Position numbers and translations under genes: made by a program
The notes under the pieces: model-generated
Database searches by the model: none
Told to the model about the DNA's origin: nothing
Seen by the model: only the letters and a program-made list of their open reading frames with translations
Shown here: piece by piece, positions 1-12,171 of the stretch
Numbering within the stretch: position 1 is the first letter of the stretch
Layout of the letters: each line of letters starts with the position of its first letter
Source of the DNA: Neckera pumila
Lineage: Eukaryota; Streptophyta; Bryopsida; Hypnales; Neckeraceae
Direction of reading: 5' to 3'
NCBI GenBank assembly: GCA_963969595.1
Contig: OZ018412.1
Coordinates: 13,456,501 to 13,520,500, forward strand
Length of the DNA stretch: 64,000 nt

Positions 1-78
1 GAAATGATACATCCAATGATCTATGAAAACAAGCTAATATGAAATTGACATAACTTGCACACTAAAAAACTACACTAG

Positions 79-354
79 CATTAGAGGAGTTTCGGGGCCT
101 TGGACGACCGTTTCAGGCCCGTTCACCAGTCTGCCAGAATTCAAAGAACGACAGTACGGGTGTGTTAGATTTTTTTTTTTTTTTAAAATAAAAAATTACC
201 AAAATATCATTTTAACCAAAAAAAAAATATCAAAAATGACGTGGCAATTGCTTGGCCATGTCAACCTGGCCATTTGGCAGCGTTTTAGTATTCCAGTAGA
301 GTTCCCACAGTCTAGGAACTCACAGTCACTTAGGTGGCCAAAACTCCTCTAATG
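79..354. mobile_element. MITE, CATTAG-ended family
   Basis: Non-autonomous element of 276 bp with terminal inverted repeats CATTAGAGGAGTTT and AACTCCTCTAATG. The same termini recur in several other copies in this window. No coding capacity. Flanks (CACTAG / ATTATT) show no obvious target-site duplication, so the superfamily is not assigned. Confidence 0.6.
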
Positions 355-365
355 ATTATTTCGAC

Positions 366-610
366 ATTTCAACAATAAAAAAATATGATTCTGTGGTGGT
401 GGCATGTTATTGGCCATACTCATTAGTAGACCTTTGTTTGCTTTGGTAAAGACTATAATACCTATTCAACGTTTAACTCTACAAACATTTTTTATAGAGA
501 ATATATGAACTTCTAAAGGTTTTTCATTAGAGAAATTCTTAGCCCTCCGGAGGTGACCGCTTCAGAGTGACCAAACTAGTTTATTCATCACTTGAGAATT
601 AATAAAGGCA
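366..610. repeat. Dispersed repeat ending in a CATTAG-family fragment
   Basis: About 160 bp (ATGATTCTG... to TTCTAAAGG) resembles 17670-17820, where the same sequence leads into an intact TTAA-flanked element. Here it is interrupted near 525 by a 5' fragment of the CATTAG MITE family (CATTAGAGAAATTCTTAGCC). This looks like one transposon inserted into another. Confidence 0.5.
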
Positions 611-725
611 TATAGCCATAATGCATTGTCATAGAGTGTGAATTTTGCGAAAGACATCAAGACTCCAATAATGAGGATATAATAGAAGTTTATTTAAGAA
701 TCAATCACTTAAGCATATAGGGTGA

Positions 726-1659
726 TTAATCCCTAAAGGACCGACATGCATTTTTTGGCTATAATAGAATTTGGGGCAGGTACGCGTAACTAGAGATTTC
801 CATATTTTAGGCTTAAATTTTAATAGAAGGTGGGCGCAAGGAATATCTTTCATATGCACTAAATTTCATGACATTTGGAAGTTTGAGTAAAAAATTATGA
901 CCTAATATGTTATTTTTTTTTGTAATTGGGCAGTTTGGGCAGATTAGGAAAAATCACGTTTTTCAAAAACAAAAATTTGAAATTGGTTGTTTCTAGAGTT
1001 ATATATACGTAAAAAAATTTGAACCATCCCATTTTGATCAATGAGTCAAAAGTTATGAAGATTTTTAGTTTGCAGACAATTATGGATTTTCCATTCTAAA
1101 ATAAACTCTAAAGTCCTTTATCTTGCTCAATTTTCAATATTTTTGAAAAAAATAAAATCATAGGATGTAGACTACTTACTAAAATATTACAACCATTGGA
1201 ATAAGCATTTTTTAACTCCATACGTAAATTCTTGACAATTTAGTATTCTGAATCATTTTCTACTACAATCTACTTATTATGTTTTCCTATATGTTGTACA
1301 ATTCCAAATGAAGTGAAATTTTTCATGCATGTAGCCAAATTTTCTAGGAAAAAGAATCCCAAAAAGCACCATCATTTTGGACATTTTTTCATCAAAAACT
1401 GGGCTTGTGAAGTGTTGCTGCATTGTTTTTTTGCAAGGCCAAAAAAATAGTTTCAGCAAATTTGAATGCTTATATCTTGCAATCCACATAGTGGAAACTT
1501 TTGAAATTTTTACCATGTATTCACAAGTCATCCTACTACAAGATCCTATTCTTACATGTGTCAAAAAATGTTTTTTTTCAAAAATCAGATACTTGTACTA
1601 AAAATGGCAATTTTTGAGCGTATTCAATGAAAACATAATCTTGAAACTTTAGGGGTTAA
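726..1659. mobile_element. piggyBac-like non-autonomous element (copy 1)
   Basis: The element runs from TTAA at 726-729 to TTAA at 1656-1659. The interior starts TCCCTAAAGGACC and ends ACTTTAGGGG, an imperfect terminal inverted repeat. TTAA target sites with C-rich termini are the known hallmark of piggyBac elements. No transposase frame is visible; the interior is AT-rich and resembles the other copies. Confidence 0.6.
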
Positions 1660-1775
1660 TTAGGAAATTAATCAAATTCAATGGAATTAAGCAAAAAGAA
1701 GTGGATTTTCAAGCTAGTTGCCAAACTATTTAGAGAACTCTTACGTTTTCCAATTAGCTTCTAAAGCCACTTAGT

Positions 1776-2698
1776 TTAACCTCTAAAGGACCAAGGCCCT
1801 TTTTTTGCCAAAAAACACTCAAAACAACCATTTTTGTAGCAAAGAGTAAAAAAAATTGAAAATTGTTTTTTTTCACATCTAACCTAGGCTCTTATACCTA
1901 ACTAGTATGACAATGTGTGGAAAAAATTTCAGAATTTTTTACCACACAGATTGCAAGATATCTGCACTTAAAGTGAAAAAAACAAATTTTTCAGCACATT
2001 GCGAGACTAGATTTGATGAATTTGAACATTTTTAACTTAAATGTTTTGCTCTATAGAGTTTTAAGCTTTTAATCTTTATAGTGGAGAATTGAGTTGAGAG
2101 TCTAGGGGAAAAGAATAAAGAAAAATTTATTTTCATTATTAAAAAAATTGTTAAGTAGAAGTAGGTACAAGATAGAAGGAAAATCTAATATTAATATCTT
2201 TTATATGGAATGAAACAGCACTAATCCTAGTAGTGAGATTATTCTAGAAAAAATAGTAAACCTTGTGGACCTGTTTCTTTTGAAAAATTGTAAAAATGCA
2301 TTTAGAAATGAATCCTACAAGTTATTTTTTTTTAGGAAGATGCTCTAAGTATCCGAAAATCAAGATGGTCCATAACTTTCTCATAACAAATCCAAATGAA
2401 ATGAATTAAAGCTTTCCAAATAGACAAAAATGTAGTCTATATGAAAAAATAATTTAAAAAAAAAAAAAAAAATTGCAAAATTTTTTTTGCTGCCCATCGT
2501 GCCCTATTTTGAGTTTATTTGGGCATAACTTTTTTTCTTGGGCATTGATTGAAAAACAGGATTTTATTCCTACAAGACTTAGCATTTTTTCTATCTTCAA
2601 AAAAAGGTTTCAATAAATCACGACAAAAATTCAGCCGGTAGGTACTTTCTCAAAGTCTCATTTGTCCCCTAAAGGGACAATGGTCCTTTTGAGGTTAA
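1776..2698. mobile_element. piggyBac-like non-autonomous element (copy 2)
   Basis: Perfect TTAA at both ends (1776-1779 and 2695-2698). The interior of 915 bp starts CCTCTAAAGGACCAAGGCCC and ends TGGTCCTTTTGAGG. It contains the recurrent internal motif TTGCAAGATAT followed by AAAGTGAAAAAA, shared with many other segments in the window. No open frame of note. Confidence 0.7.
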
Positions 2699-2739
2699 TG
2701 TGTTTGAAGATGAGAAGAGAAGCTATAATTTATCTTCTA

Positions 2740-3660
2740 AAGACCAATTGAAGATGCGTTTTTTGGCTACTAGAAATTTTAGGCAAGTACGTGTGACCAG
2801 AGATTTTTTTTTTTTGGCCCAAATTTTAATAGAAGGTAGGCGCAAGGAACAGCATTTTGTATTTTGAATCAATCTCTACTACTGTCTATTTACCAATTTT
2901 TTCCTATATGTTGTACAATTCCAAATGATGTGAAAATTTTCAAGCATGTGGCCAACTTGTCTAGAAAAAAGAATCTAGAGAAGCACTACCATTTTGAACA
3001 TTTTTTCATAGAAAAGTGAGCTTGTGAAATCATTAGAGAAAATATCAACCCTCTGGAGTGCTGCTCCAGATTGACAAACCAGGCTATTTCCAAACTTGGT
3101 CTGTCAGTCTGAAAAAGTCCCATGTAGAGCAATTAGATAAGCTAACTACTCATCGAAATAGTCAGATTTGACATTTTTTTCTTTTCTTTTCTAATTTTAA
3201 ATTTTAAAAGATTATTATTGTAATTATTATAAATATTAATTATTTTTTTAAATTATTTTTTACTAAAAAAATTTGATTCCTACACAACTATCACTGCAAT
3301 TTCAGCTGCACGAAAATAGGGAAAAAATGAAAGTTTCAACCTTGAAGAAGCAAAATTTTATGGTACTTTGGAGGGTTGTAGAGCATTCCTCAGAGGCCCA
3401 AAATTTTCTCTAAATGGTAGCTGCCTATTTTTTGCAGGGCTAAAAAAATGATTTCAATGAATTTGAATGTTTATATCTTGTAATCCACGCGGTGGAAATC
3501 TTTGAAAATTTTACCACATGTTCTTAAGTTAGCATACTGCAAGATCCTATGGTTACATGTGTAAAAAAAAATATCAAAAATTTGGTATTTGTTTTAAAAA
3601 TGGCAATTTTTGATTGTTTTGGTTGAAAAACATAGTCATGGAACTTTAGGGGTATTCAAG
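2740..3660. mobile_element. Decayed piggyBac-like copy interrupted by a MITE
   Basis: The sequence is similar to copy 1 at its start (TTTTTTGGCTA..., GCAAGTACGTGTGACC) and at its end (GGAACTTTAGGGGTATT), but both TTAA sites are lost. It is split by a 386-bp CATTAG-family element at 3031-3416. The bases on either side of that insertion line up with the uninterrupted copy near 1400-1430. Confidence 0.5.
3031..3416. mobile_element. MITE, CATTAG-ended family
   Basis: Starts CATTAGAGAAAAT and ends AAATTTTCTCTAAATG. The internal GAGGGTTGTAGAGCATTCCTC near the right end, and CTCTGGAGTGCTGCTCCAG near the left, give subterminal complementarity typical of the family. It sits inside an older repeat whose flanking halves match uninterrupted copies elsewhere, so it is a bona fide insertion. 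Confidence 0.6.
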
Positions 3661-4945
3661 TGGGGTAGTAGTTGGTCAAGCAATCCATATGGGAAATGTA
3701 AATAGTATTATAGGAACTCAACCGCTCATAGTTAAGCCAAATGCAAAAATTGTGTTAAAAGCCAAATTTTAGACCTCATTTAGGCATAATAGAATAACTG
3801 TTTTGAAAAAATTTTGAACTAAAAAAATTTGAATAATTAATAGAAAAATTAATCTCAAAAAGTACGTTTGAAGTTTTGAGACTACAATTAAAAGTTATGG
3901 GTTGCTGCATGAATGACCTTCCGTTTTTATTCTATTTTGGCTAGTACTCCCAGTACTATGAGCTTTTGCATACAAATTTTTAAAAATAAAATAAAATATG
4001 GATAATTAGTATGACACTGAAAATAGCATATCACCAAAATTTCAGACCTAAGAAAAATTTAGGTAAGAAGTTATTCACAAAAAAGATGAACTGAAATTTT
4101 CAAGAAAATACATACTTTGACGTTTTAATTTGTAGAAAATAAGAAAAAAAATTGAAAAAAAAATTGAAAAACACCATTTGGGAAGACTTCATGATAATGA
4201 GATTTCACCAAAAAAATAGTGTTAAAACCATCTTTAGTGCTCAGACTTGCGCATGCAAGGGAGCCCTCTTTGCATAGACATAGAGGATATAAAATAAAAT
4301 ACTTTTTAATGCCCCTTGGTAGAAACATGACTTCCTACTATGGAAATAGACCATAGAAATTTCAGCTCCAAATCATTAAATTTGGGTACTCCTTACGTAG
4401 TAAAAACCCTAAAACTCAAAACAAGACAAATTAGTTTAAATGATTTTTAAATATAAAATGATTTTAGAAAATTTCTGAAAAATATTAGATATGATTAAAC
4501 TCATGAGAAGAATCTCCACTAAAATTTTCAAGTTCATATGAGTCATGCTTCTAAAGTTATTGCAAAATGAAGCTTCGGCACTGCGTTTGTGACAATGTTT
4601 TAGTACCGGTCTTTCATGCAATCACCCTTATAGACAAAATTCTGAGAGATGTTGGATGGGACAATTTTTTTGACATTCTCAAATACTTTCTTTGCATTTT
4701 GTTTGGAACTTTTAATTGGAGACTCCAAACCTTAAACTATTTTTGGTGACAAAAATTAGCTTAATTCTTCAACCTTTTTTAGTTCAACTTTTTTTTAAAT
4801 AGTTATCATACTATGTCTAAATGTGGTATGAAATTTAACTTTTAACACAATTCCTGCATTTGACTTAACTATAAGTGGTTGAGCTCCTATAAAGCCTAAT
4901 TTACATATTCCACATGGATTGTGATCACTACTAGTATTCAATTTG
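3656..4945. mobile_element. Foldback element, long-palindrome family
   Basis: The left arm (about 3656-3830) and right arm (about 4770-4945) are inverted copies at roughly 80% by eye. Shared landmarks are ATTGTGTTAAAAG, CATTTAGGCATA and CAATCCATATGGG / CCACATGGATTG. The same arm sequence recurs in the palindrome at 36181-36783. The interior 4075-4560 also resembles 12300-12720 in opposite orientation. No coding potential is seen. Confidence 0.5.
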
Positions 4946-5239
4946 TATAAAGTAATTTTTTTTTCATCTTTAGTCTCTCCAAATATCCATAAAATAAGTG
5001 TTTTACATTTTCATAAAAAAAAGTTTGGGATGTAGATGGTCAATTGAATATTTTGGACATTTGCTTGTTTTTCCACAATTTATTTAGCGTGCAAGGTGCA
5101 TCTAAGTTTCATTATTTAAAAATTGGATTTAAGGTACTTAGAATATCTTAAACATAATTATTAAACACTTGTACTTGGATTTTGAATTGTACTTGGATTT
5201 CAAATTGATGATAGACTTCATCCAATAAACTGACAAAAG

Positions 5240-5347
5240 TCAAGCGGGTATAGGGAAAAAAAATTCCTCATAACTTAAAAACAAAAACTTTGGGGGCCTT
5301 AGAGGGCTACAAAGCGGCCCTCTAGGGGACTCAAATTTTCTATAATG
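5240..5347. mobile_element. CATTAG-family 3' fragment
   Basis: Only the right-hand end of the family is present, with GAGGGCTACAAAGCGGCCCTC followed by CAAATTTTCTATAATG. The DNA from here to the start of the inverted duplication (5348-5671) holds another copy of the recurrent TTGCAAGATAT repeat and no gene. Confidence 0.4.
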
Positions 5348-5671
5348 TGACTATATTTTCACCAAAAGCGCTCAAAAACTGTCACTTCTAATACAATTAC
5401 CAAATTTAGGAAAAAAACATTTTTGGGCACATGTAATCAAAAGATCTTGTAGTAAGTTGGTTTAAAAAGATTTAAAAAAAAATTCAGAATTTTTCATCGT
5501 GTAGATCAATTGCAAGATATTAGTGTTTGAAACTTTGAATTGACAAAAAGTCTATTTTTGGCCCTACAAAACTAGGTAGCTGCACTTCACAAGTTCACAT
5601 TTGTATTAAAAATGTCCAAAATGGTGGTTACTCTTTGGATTCACTCTTCAAGGCAAGTTGGCAACATGCTT

Positions 5672-6911
5672 GAAAATATGAATAGTGGTATAGGTTTCCA
5701 TCAAGGGCTAATGTAAGTTCCCAAAATCCATGCTAATTTCTTATAGCATTGAATCTTCAAGTAATTGAGTACTTCAAGGTGCAATCATAAATTATGTCGG
5801 AGTAAATGGGCAATTCATCAAAATGGCAATATTTTTTTAAATGACATGAAAACAGTTCAAAATGGCCATTCTAAATCTATACCTGTCTTAGATGGTTCAA
5901 AATCTACATCTATCCTTGGTGGTGAAAATGGCACTGTCAAAGTGGCACTTCAAATACCGCCATTTTAATGAAATTGCTCATGCAAACTCAGTTCATTAAT
6001 GTGTGCGTTGTTGCAGGAGCTAGAAATGTGGAATTGCAGTCACGATGGCAGCTTCATCAAGCACTTCTGAATTCATCCCATTTCCACGGGGTCAATTTCC
6101 TTCCAGGGCATGTGACTTGTAACATGCATATAGCTGGAGGGAGAGGAAACCTTCGCTGCCTACCTCCAAGCTGCATTCCTCGGGAAAGTGAAGTGAAGCA
6201 AATGTCAAGCACTAGCTGCGAATCCAAAAGAACCTCGGCTTTTGCAATTGAACATTATTAACTTGAATAGAGATGAGCTGGTAATTCTCGTTACAAATAA
6301 CATGCCGCAAAAATCTGGAAATGTGGTACTAGAGATAATGATATGGTTGGCTTCACTTGATACAGAAGTTAACTTACAATTAAGTTTTAAGCTGTCGTGA
6401 GCATCTGTCTTACAAAAGTAACAGGAACACCAGCTCTAGTTGAAGACCGAGTGCTTGCCTCGGAATATGTCTTGTTATTTCCACTTCAGTCACGGAATCA
6501 AGGCACCGTAGTATGGTATAAGAGCAGTGCTGCAGAGATACAAACAATTGCTCTCTGACCGTGAAAATTTATTGCAACCACTCGCACACTAAGTATATGA
6601 TTGATCTCATGTTTCTGCACTCACCAGGCTACACAGAATGGATTTTCGCTCCAGTTTTCACACGACATTGGACGTTTTCCAATGTGGGTCTCCTTGGTGA
6701 AGGCTCACAACCAGGGTCCTTAAAAGCCCTGTCCCAGTTTCGAGTTGCCCCACTGCAGCCTGAGCATATATCATTGCCATACGGATCGAGAGCTCTATAC
6801 TGTGTATTGGCACTTCAGTGCGGCCATTTTCGTGCTCTTACCTCTGAAACTTTCCAAAGGTTTACCACCAAAGTAAGAGGGATCGATCTTTCGCCTCATT
6901 CTACTAGATAA
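5672..6911 (+). pseudogene. 5'-truncated remnant of DUF547/MIP1-type gene
   Basis: This is the mirror copy of 25100-26072, the apparent 3' part of the minus-strand DUF547 gene. The upstream exons are absent because the duplication breakpoint near 5672 lies inside an exon-like stretch, so this copy has neither promoter nor zipper exons. A splice-donor-like GTAAGT after CATCAAGGGCTAAT and an acceptor-like TTGTTGCAG before GAGCTAG are retained. Around 6784-6871 a frame reads LYCVLALQCGHF before GTAAGA. This weakly recalls the ALxCG motif near the end of DUF547 domains and is better kept here than in the right arm. A 174-bp MITE also interrupts it. Transcription is unlikely; assignment rests on synteny with the right arm more than on protein similarity. 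Confidence 0.45.
5807..5980. mobile_element. Short MITE present only in the left arm
   Basis: The right arm reads GTCGGAGTAAACTCAG without interruption. The left arm has about 180 bp inserted after GAGTAAA. The ends are inverted repeats: TGGGCAATTCATCAAAATGG against CCATTTTAATGAAATTGCTCA. The flanks suggest a short AAA duplication. It must post-date the inverted duplication, or have been excised from the other arm. Confidence 0.65.
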
Positions 6912-7815
6912 TTGGAAGTTTACAATTACTTGTCGAACATGACTGTTGTAGTACTTAGTGGGAGGCCTCCGCTACAATCAATCTGGCTATCGAGCATCTG
7001 ATGTAAGCTTTGAAAATTAATTTACCTCCGCCGACAGAGACCAACTCGTATCTCCCGAGTGCGATTTTTCACATTGACCACAAGGCAGCTATAGAAAAAT
7101 GCAAACTACAGCTTCTGTCAATCAATTAATCTCCTCAGAGGCCATCAATATATAACAAGAATCACACTTTCATTGGAAACTACTGACAGTTACGAACAAT
7201 GAAAGGGGCCAGTTTATTCACACAAAAGGAACTGAAAGGGTGGTCATCGATCTGGCCGAGATGACTCACGTCAGTCTTACATGCATGCCATTGCAAGCTA
7301 AACGGTCAATTTTCGATAAATAATCCTCGCCACTATCCGCCAGGACTATCCTCTCAATAACTCCCATAAGCCTACGTCCTGACGTACAGTTATTTAGAAA
7401 ACTAAGTGACTCCAAGAATCCCAGTCGCTAATCTCCTAGAAGGGCTCGGCAAGTCGGCAACCTCCATCCTGACCACCCAGAGTCAGTCGATCTGTGGACA
7501 GAGGTCGTCCATGCCATAGCAGTTGGACGAAAGCGACGGATTCGCACACAGAGTGCAGAACACCACACGGACACTGAAAGACAACGAAACCACGATGAAC
7601 GAGCACACATCATACACACTGAACGCACATTTAAAAAATCAAACTCCACCACTCCCGCCACACGTACGCACGTACGCCGCTGTAAGAAGCGGTGATCCTC
7701 GCTGCATTTTCCATCCCCCAGCCAGAAAGCCGCGGCATTCATAGACATATACAGCTGCAGGCGCTGGAAGGGAGTATATACTCGATGATCAGCAGCCAGA
7801 AGTAGAACTGCTCGC

Positions 7816-9212
7816 TCACTCCATCGGAGCGATGGCGTCGCCAGTGGTCGGCACAAAGACGAGGTCAGAATCCACCAGCCAATGGCAAGCTTCGTCGCCG
7901 CGGGGAATGTTGAGCGCGTTGAAGGCCGGGTGGGTGCTGAGCCACAGGGAAGTGTCGATGTGGCACACGCCCACGGCCTGGATGGCGGCGTTGGAGGCGC
8001 TGGGCTGGAGCGTGGCGGTGATCACTTTGGTGCCCGTCACGCGGTGGCAGTAGTAAAGGGACGACGGGAAGTTCACGACGTGGCACACCACGATCTTCTG
8101 GCCCTCGGCCACGGAGCCTTTGCGGAAGCCCGTGATGGTGACGGGTGCCTTCGACTTCGCGGCGCCAGGGGCGAGTGCCTGCGTGTTGCTGGTGGACAGC
8201 ACCTTCACCTTGGAGCCCAGTTCGGAGGAGACGAACTTGGCCACGGCGTCGCTGGAGGCGGCGCAGCTCATCTTTTCTCCCGGCAGCTCGCCGTAGCCGC
8301 ACAAGTACGCGGCGGTGGCCGTGGCCGTGGCCAGGTCGCTGTTGAGAGCCACGTCGAAGTGCCGGACGAGCGCCAGGGCGTCGGAGGAGGTGATTGTGGG
8401 CAACTGGCTGGCGGAGGACGCCGTGAGGAAGGCCCGCTTGGGGGCGTCATCGCGGAGGTTCGCGTCGAGAGTCATCGTGCCGCCCACCACCAGCGCGGAC
8501 TCGAGGAAAAAGTCCCTCTGCAAATCATTGATGGTGCTGATGGAGTGGTCGCGCTGGACGCCCACGGCCTTGGAGGACGCTGTTTGGAGGGTGCTCTCGG
8601 CGCACACCAGACCGTTGGAGCTGCAAATTGCAGCTATTTTCGCACCGTCCGTTCGGTCACCGGTGGAGACGGGCCTCGCTCCGGTCACCTGCCAGTGCAT
8701 GAGAATGAACGTCGGGATCAGTGAGCTGGAACATCCGGTCCGGACAAAGTACTTGCCTTCGCGAATCAACCGATGCATAGGAGCTTTAGACTAACTACTT
8801 GTATCTCCACGGGTAATGACCACAAACGATCATTGCACATGCGCAAATCGAATCAGCAAAATCTTATGACTGGATCGAGAAAATCCAATGTAGTTTCCTT
8901 GGCAATTCGATCAGGATCGAGAACAGGCATGGCTTGCTAGCTACTATACATGAAATGAAAGCATGCTACGTTCTGAATCCTCAAAAGAAAACGCAAAGTG
9001 CAGCTAACTAGCCATCAGTTGACGGGCATGCATGCATCCTCGCAAGCTAGAACTCCTAGAAGTCAATCACGTACTGTGACAAAAATAAAGGAATTCAAAA
9101 GGGATGGTGTTCGATCGATCCAGTCAGAGCATGATCGACTACTTACGGTCGTGACCGCGGCCATCATGAAGAGGGTCCGCAAGATGAGCATGAGGCTCCA
9201 CTGCTCAGCCAT
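7816..9212 (-). CDS. BURP-domain secreted protein (left-arm copy)
   Basis: Two-exon model: exon 1 9147-9212 (ATG, 22 codons), GT-AG intron 8689-9146, exon 2 7816-8688 with TGA; 312 aa. Exon 1 encodes a hydrophobic leader (MAEQWSLMLILRTLF...) typical of a signal peptide. The C-terminal part is a BURP domain: FF at about residues 82-83, then four CH dipeptides near 224, 236, 264 and 290 spaced X10, X26 and X24, against the family pattern X10, X25-27, X25-26. The last spacing is one short. BURP proteins (RD22, PG1-beta, USP and BNM2 types) are plant-specific apoplastic or wall-associated proteins; the reaction or partner is unknown here. An unspliced alternative starts at an ATG at 8776-8778 and gives 320 aa, but lacks the leader. 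Coding sequence is GC-rich, unlike its surroundings, and identical to the right-arm copy. Confidence 0.88.
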
Positions 9213-9404
9213 GCTGCGGACTAAGGGCGGGAACGAGTCAGGGGTGTATGGAGCAGCAACGAGCAGGGCAAGGAATGACCGAAAGCAAGCAGAGACGCTG
9301 AGGCGCACACCGATCAAGCAAGTCCACTGAAGAGGCGACTACTGAAGACCCAGTGGACATGCAAGTGAAGGAAGGCAGTGTGATTGGGAATGCAGGAAGG
9401 CCTT

Positions 9405-9413
9405 GAATTTATA
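9405..9413 (-). promoter_or_regulatory. Likely TATA box of left BURP gene
   Basis: On the minus strand the sequence reads TATAAATTC, about 195 bp upstream of the start codon. It is identical in the right arm. Inferred from sequence and position only. Confidence 0.5.
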
Positions 9414-9419
9414 GGTAAC

Positions 9420-11312
9420 TCAACCGCCCTCGAATTTCTATTTCGTAATTGTTTCAGTTTTCTTGGCTTCGTCTACAGTAGCTAGCTTGACCTACTTGTC
9501 AAGGGCATCTTGGCTTTCAGAATGGATCATTCATGCCCGGCCTCCACTAACGTGCTGCTTCCCTTGCCTGCAGGCGCTTGATTGATCATGGCTCGTTGAT
9601 GATTCCTGGCCAGCCCTGGCTCGCTTTGACTGCTTCACAGTTGACAACGACTTTGAGAACGATGTGTTAGCAGCTAGCTCAGCTCCGGGACCCAGTTTAG
9701 TTGGTGCAGACGATAGAGTTGCATCGTGATTTAGCCAAAAAAAGCACCCCCCTTTGCACAGGGCTGTCTGACCCCCTGATAGTTACCTTGATTCATTGCA
9801 TTTGTGCATATATGCCATTGGCCTGGGCTGCCACTGTGGGTCATGGGAGCAGCCACCCACCTGCATTGCTGTTCCTGATGTGAGTTCTGGCCGACCTGTC
9901 TCCTTTTTGAATCTTCTTGCTTGCTTCTTTGTGCTTCAGTTGGGATATTTATCTAACTATCCATGTGGCCTGGCTGCTGCTGTCATGGAGTTTTACCCTG
10001 AGTTTGAATTGCACTCCTCCCAGAGATCAAGGTAGAAATGCCCAATCATGTCTAGCTAGTTGCACGAGTCCCACACGATTTGTCTTGCACGGATTGATGA
10101 GAGTGACTCTTTTGGAGTCCATGTCCAACATCTAGAATCAGTCAGCGACGCTACTACGGCATATATTACGTCAACTGGTGACTATGTCAAAGTTCAGTCT
10201 CATGTCGACAAATGTTAAGATATGTCATAAACTGGCATGTGCGTAATTTCCGCTATGTACATTTCGATCGGATCGAAAGGCACGCTTTGGTCTACTAATC
10301 GAAAGCCATGCGTTGGTCAGCTCGAATGATCGACCGTTGGATAGTCAAATTCCCAGCTAGCTGGCTGCTGAATGAATTTCTTCGAATGTTAACTAAGTTA
10401 TGGCTACTGTATGTTGCCAAATGTTCAGGCCGTGACACTCTGGCACGTTGAACCCCGCCATGTCGATCCCCATCCAAGAATTTCACGTAACTACGGGTTT
10501 TGCACACACTCGATCAGGTAGTACTAGTTCGTACTAACAACTCGATCGACTAATAGCCGAGACGTCAAGCAAATTTCTATACTGACTCGAAATCCAATCG
10601 CGTATAATATCTGATCCAAAACTGAATGATTGTTTCTTAATTTCACTGGTAAATATATAATCATGCGTGAGTGAAATTCAATGTGCGTATTAATTGGATA
10701 ACGCAAGCAGTTTCAATGATAACTGTGGCATTGTTCGATCCAGGCATCAAATATAATTATATGCTGAATGAATCATCTTCGACTTCCAGCTGATTCAGGC
10801 ACTACGATAATTCTTTGCCGTGGAGCCCCCGTTGAGTCTTGAGGGCTAAAAACATTCGAAATGTATGTGAAGGTGCATGCATCCTACTGCGGTCCTCTTT
10901 TGTTTGATAAAAACTCATTCAAGTGATTATTTGTTTCCATTTTCTGTGATTGAAAGTGACCTGGTTGGCTAAATTCCACTTTCAATTGTTGATTGATTGC
11001 TATTTAATTGCTCAGACGAGCACTTACACAACTTGCTCAAATGGATCACCCATGCAAAAAATCCGAATTTGGTAATTTGGTTGAATGTTTATCATCAAAT
11101 TAAATGAATAATTGCTGCAAGGAATGAGGAATCATAAGGATTGCACACCATTTATATTGTTAACTTAACTTGTGAATTACTTTTATTGTTTAGATTTTAT
11201 GATTCCAAAAGTTCTATGACCATACTTTATCAAACATCACTCCAAAACTTTTATTTCTAAATTGCATAGAATATAATACTTTCAAACATTTGTTTCTTTC
11301 ACTACTAGGCGG
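9420..11312. other. Upstream region of left BURP gene
   Basis: No gene recognised. To 10196 it is essentially identical to the other arm, after which identity falls abruptly (first mismatch at 10197, then several within 30 bp). Three short open frames in 9701-10135 are conserved only because the DNA is identical; they show no domain and no coding signature. Confidence 0.5.
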
Positions 11313-11988
11313 CATTACAAGAATTTTCAGCCTTGCGGAGGGCTGTTCTAGATTGATATGCCAAATTATTTCCATGCTTGACTCATTAATTTGAAAACGT
11401 TAAAAGTTCCATTAGAAAAAATTTCATCCCTAAAGAGGGCCGTCTGAAGTTGACATACCATGCAATTCTTTGCATGGCCTGTCAACTTTGAAAATGCTCT
11501 TAGTGAGTAGTCAGAGTCTCTAATTGCTTACCAGAGCAGTCAAATTTTGCAAATTTTTTTATTTATTTATTTATTTTTAATAATTTTTTATTCAAAATTT
11601 TGGATTTCTGCACCAGTGCCGTTGCAGTTTTAGTAGGGCGGAAATAGGGAAAAAACAATTTTTTGAGCAAAATAAAAGCAAATTTTAGGGTACCTTGGAG
11701 GGCTATGGAGCAGCCCTCTAGAGACCTAAAATTTCCTCTAATGCTTGGTGAGCAGTCAGATAAGCTGCTCGCTGACTAAAATAGTCAAATTTTACAAGGG
11801 GATGGGGGGGTGTAATTTATTTATTGAATTTTTTACTCGTAAAACTCAATTCCTATACCACTGTCACTACAATTTCAGTTGCGTGGAAATAGGGGAAAAT
11901 GAAATTTTCAACCCCGTAAAATCAAACTTCAAGGTACTTCAAAGGGCTGTGGAGCAACCCTTTCAAAGGCCTAAAATTTTCTCTAACG
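11313..11988. mobile_element. CATTAG-family MITE containing a second copy (outer)
   Basis: Starts CATTACAAGAATTTTCAGCC and ends CCTAAAATTTTCTCTAACG. The mirror position in the right arm is uninterrupted (CATTACTAGCGGATTTGC), so this is an insertion after the duplication or a loss from the other arm. Removing the inner copy leaves about 342 bp, the normal family length. Confidence 0.7.
11410..11743. mobile_element. CATTAG-family MITE, nested inner copy
   Basis: A 334-bp element, CATTAGAAAAAATTTCATCC to CCTAAAATTTCCTCTAATG, inserted within another member of its own family in the same orientation. Both share the subterminal GGGCTGT/ATGGAGCA(G/A)CCC motif near the right end and the AATAGGG(A)AAAA motif. 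Confidence 0.7.
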
Positions 11989-12171
11989 GATTTGCAGGGG
12001 TAAATAATGTTTGTCAAGCCACAATCACAATCACTAGCTTGAGTACCATCTCACCAAAAAAAAAGGTTCAAAAATCAAATGTTGCTTCAATGATTTTAAT
12101 GTTGTTCTTACCAATTTGAAGGCATTGTCACCTAGTCTTAGTCATAGTAGATTGGTAGAGGGGGAGAGAAG

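Noticed and set aside
7865..8302. Arg/Pro-rich minus-strand frame overlapping BURP
   Set aside because: A +1 frame shadow of the BURP exon with no start context or domain.
7882..8724. Long plus-strand frame opposite the BURP gene (280 codons)
   Set aside because: It is the antisense shadow of the GC-rich BURP exon (Gly/Val/His-rich translation), mirrored in the right arm. The BURP motifs are on the other strand.
9701..10135. Short cysteine-rich frames in the BURP promoter, identical in both arms
   Set aside because: Identity extends equally through non-coding positions, so conservation is from the duplication and not coding constraint.
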